Part shown: one piece after another, positions 5,949 through 7,306 of the stretch
How positions within the stretch are numbered: position 1 is the first letter of the stretch
Layout: the number at the start of each line of letters is the position of its first letter
Assembly (NCBI GenBank): GCA_024640925.1
Contig: JAHEEB010000192.1
Span: 1 to 7,306, forward strand
DNA from: Bacteroidota bacterium
Lineage (GTDB): Bacteria > Bacteroidota > Bacteroidia > Bacteroidales > UBA10428
Length of the DNA: 7,306 nucleotides
Direction: 5' to 3'
Notes under the pieces: generated by a model
Databases searched by the model: none
What the model was told of the DNA's origin: nothing
Seen by the model: the letters and a program-made list of their open reading frames with translations, nothing else
Position numbers and translations under genes: made by a program

Positions 5949-7055
5949 ATGAACAAATCAGACAAAATATACATTGCCGGCCACCTGGGTCTTGTAGGTA
6001 GTGCTCTTACCCGAAACCTTACAAAAAAAGGCTACACAAATATTATCGGTCGTAGTATCGATGAGCTGAACCTGATGGATTACAATGCTGTTGGGAAGTT
6101 TTTCGAAACCGAAAAGCCCGATTATGTTTTGCTGGCAGCGGCCAAGGTTGGAGGTATTGTTGCCAATAATACCTATCGGGGACAGTTTATATGGGAAAAC
6201 CTGCAAATACAGAATAATGTTATTCACCATGCTTATCTGAGCGGGGTTAAGAAGCTTCTTTTCCTTGGAAGCAGCTGTATTTATCCCAGAGCATGTCCAC
6301 AGCCTATTCTGGAAGAATATTTACTCACCGATGTTCTTGAATATACCAATGAACCTTATGCCATCGCTAAAATTGCAGGTATAAAAGTATCTGAGAGTTA
6401 TAACTTACAATATGGTACGAATTTCATATCCGTGATGCCTACCAACTTGTATGGCCCTAATGATAATTACGATTTGGAGAAATCGCATGTATTACCGGCC
6501 ATGATACGCAAGATGCACTTAGGTAAATGCCTGGTTAAAAACGACTGGCAGGCTGTACGTTCCGACTTTAACTGGCGGCCTGTAGAAGGTGTCAATGGTT
6601 CGGCATCGGAAGGCGAAATTATGAAAATACTGAACAAATATGGAATCGACAGTAAAAACGGAAAAGTTAGCATAACCCTTTGGGGAACGGGCTCTCCTAT
6701 GCGAGAATTCCTGCATTCCGACGATATGGCCGATGCTTGTGTGTACATCATGGAAAACATCGATTTTAACGATCTGATTGAGATACGTAAAAAGACTGTA
6801 GGTGCTGAGGAAGCAAAAGAAATAAGAAATACACATATAAATATTGGTACCGGTAAAGATTTAACCATTAACGATCTTGCCCAAATTGTTAAAAAGACAG
6901 TGGGCTTCGAAGGAGAGATTATTTGGGATTCCGGTAAACCCGACGGTACAGCCCGCAAACTTCTCAATGTAGACAAACTCCATACCCTTGGCTGGAAAGA
7001 AACTATTACACTGGAAAAGGGAATAGGTATGGTATATGAGGGATACGGGAAATAG
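5949..7055 (+). CDS. fcl: GDP-L-fucose synthase (GDP-4-keto-6-deoxymannose 3,5-epimerase/4-reductase)
   Basis: This 368-residue extended SDR epimerises C3 and C5 of the Gmd product and reduces C4 with NADPH to give GDP-L-fucose. The nucleotide-binding motif is GHLGLVG (Gly11, Gly14, Gly17). The catalytic set is Ser108 (GSSCIYP), Tyr137 and Lys141 (YAIAK), with the epimerisation residues Cys110 and His180. All are offset by +1 from the E. coli enzyme as I recall it. LPTNLYGPNDNYD-type signature (163-175), GTGSPMREFLHSDDMADA (246-263) and NIGTGKDLTI (298-307) follow. It is about 45 residues longer than the E. coli enzyme because of an insertion near residues 196-240 (KNDWQAVRSDFNWRPVEGV onward), a form I recognise from other Bacteroidota. 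The ATG at 5949 fits the family N-terminus. The TAG stop lies in the first unit of array 3. It completes the pathway begun by gmd. Confidence 0.96.
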   Translation: MNKSDKIYIAGHLGLVGSALTRNLTKKGYTNIIGRSIDELNLMDYNAVGKFFETEKPDYVLLAAAKVGGIVANNTYRGQFIWENLQIQNNVIHHAYLSGVKKLLFLGSSCIYPRACPQPILEEYLLTDVLEYTNEPYAIAKIAGIKVSESYNLQYGTNFISVMPTNLYGPNDNYDLEKSHVLPAMIRKMHLGKCLVKNDWQAVRSDFNWRPVEGVNGSASEGEIMKILNKYGIDSKNGKVSITLWGTGSPMREFLHSDDMADACVYIMENIDFNDLIEIRKKTVGAEEAKEIRNTHINIGTGKDLTINDLAQIVKKTVGFEGEIIWDSGKPDGTARKLLNVDKLHTLGWKETITLEKGIGMVYEGYGK

Positions 7056-7120
7056 TGAATAGTGAACAGTGAATAGTGAACAGTGAATAGTGAACAGTGA
7101 ATAGTGGTCAGTAGTCAGAA
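7051..7120 (+). repeat. Heptamer tandem array 3 (AAYAGTG units) at the fcl stop codon
   Basis: Eight clean units run from 7051 to 7106: AATAGTG twice, then AACAGTG and AATAGTG alternating, with the 14-mer AATAGTGAACAGTG exact in three copies (7058-7099). Two degenerate units, GTCAGTA and GTCAGAA, follow to 7120. The fcl stop TAG (7053-7055) is inside the first unit. Because 7 is not a multiple of 3, the array places TAG and TGA in all three frames. Confidence 0.9.
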
Positions 7121-7156
7121 AGCCCCGTCCAGCAAAAGCAAACAGATACCTCCTTC

Positions 7157-7306
7157 AACAACGCTGGCAGGTCTGAAGACGCTGCCAGGTTGGGAAACAT
7201 ATTAATCAGCATCTTTCTATAAGAAAGGATTCAACAAAAAACAATTAATTTTCATTTTAGCAGAAATTCTCCCCTCCTTTAGCAAGGAGGGGGCAGGGGG
7301 AGGTTA
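7157..7306 (+). repeat. Interspersed hairpin repeat, copy 2 (better preserved, may continue past the window)
   Basis: This matches 2353-2523 at both ends. The left hairpin, CTGGCAGGTCT (7164-7174) against AGAC-G-CTGCCAG (7177-7188), pairs fully with one bulged G. The right hairpin, CCCCTCCTT (7271-7279) against AAGGAGGGG (7284-7292) with loop TAGC, is perfect and followed by GCAGGGGGAGGTTA. Between them is an AT-rich stretch including GATTCAACAA. No ORF is present. Similar hairpin repeats are, from memory, common between genes in Bacteroidota. Confidence 0.75.

Noticed and set aside
6534..6670. Foreign domain inserted in fcl
   Set aside because: The extra segment relative to the E. coli enzyme keeps frame and fits a long form I recognise in other Bacteroidota GDP-fucose synthases, so it is not novel.
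6467..6976. 169-residue open frame on the minus strand, and a 105-residue one at 6519-6836
   Set aside because: Both are antisense to fcl, whose conserved motifs run through the same bases. Serine- and proline-rich translation is typical of a shadow frame.
7271..7292. Intrinsic terminator after fcl
   Set aside because: The stem is strong but is followed by a G-rich stretch, not a T-run, on the plus strand. It is also shared in part with copy 1 at 2501-2522, so it is better explained as part of the interspersed repeat.

Overview
The window is most likely from a Bacteroidota genome, probably an AT-rich, uncultured-type member of the Bacteroidales or a related order. This is inferred from several signs. 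Genes have no Shine-Dalgarno sequence. Three genes carry TAnnTTTG-like -7 boxes near their starts. There is a NusG paralogue of the UpxY kind next to a Wza-type lipoprotein, a long-form GDP-fucose synthase, and a multidomain secreted lectin-like protein.

Layout. (1) Positions 1-2023, minus strand: the N-terminal 674 residues of a large secreted adhesin-like protein, with a signal peptide, an L-type lectin domain, an ASH-like domain, two Ig-like domains, an FN3-like domain and the start of a CARDB-like domain. It runs off the left edge. (2) Positions 2024-2543: an AT-rich gap holding a decayed copy of an interspersed repeat. (3) Positions 2544-7055, plus strand: an exopolysaccharide or capsule segment in the order NusG/UpxY-type antiterminator, polysaccharide export lipoprotein, gmd, four-helix-bundle (23S-IVP family) protein, fcl. 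(4) Positions 7056-7306: a heptamer tandem array, then a better preserved copy of the repeat seen in part 2.

How the genes work together. Gmd converts GDP-mannose to GDP-4-keto-6-deoxymannose, and Fcl converts that to GDP-L-fucose, the donor for a fucosylated surface glycan. The export lipoprotein would form the outer-membrane part of the export channel. The NusG paralogue probably keeps RNA polymerase moving through the locus. A terminator-like hairpin lies just after its gene, before the export gene. No Wzc kinase, Wzx/Wzy, glycosyltransferase or initiating transferase is present, so the locus either continues outside the window or is scattered.

The most notable structure is between gmd and fcl. 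The four-helix-bundle gene sits inside a 20-bp inverted repeat (19/20 paired) built from heptamer arrays of the form ANNNGTG. The arrays start at, or overlap, the stop codons of gmd and of the bundle gene, and a third array starts at the fcl stop. An IVP-family ORF enclosed by a long potential RNA stem resembles the intervening sequences of 23S rRNA, but here it lies in a protein-coding operon. Separately, two diverged copies of a roughly 150-170 bp hairpin-bearing repeat bracket the whole polysaccharide segment. No tRNA, rRNA, CRISPR array or transposase gene was seen.
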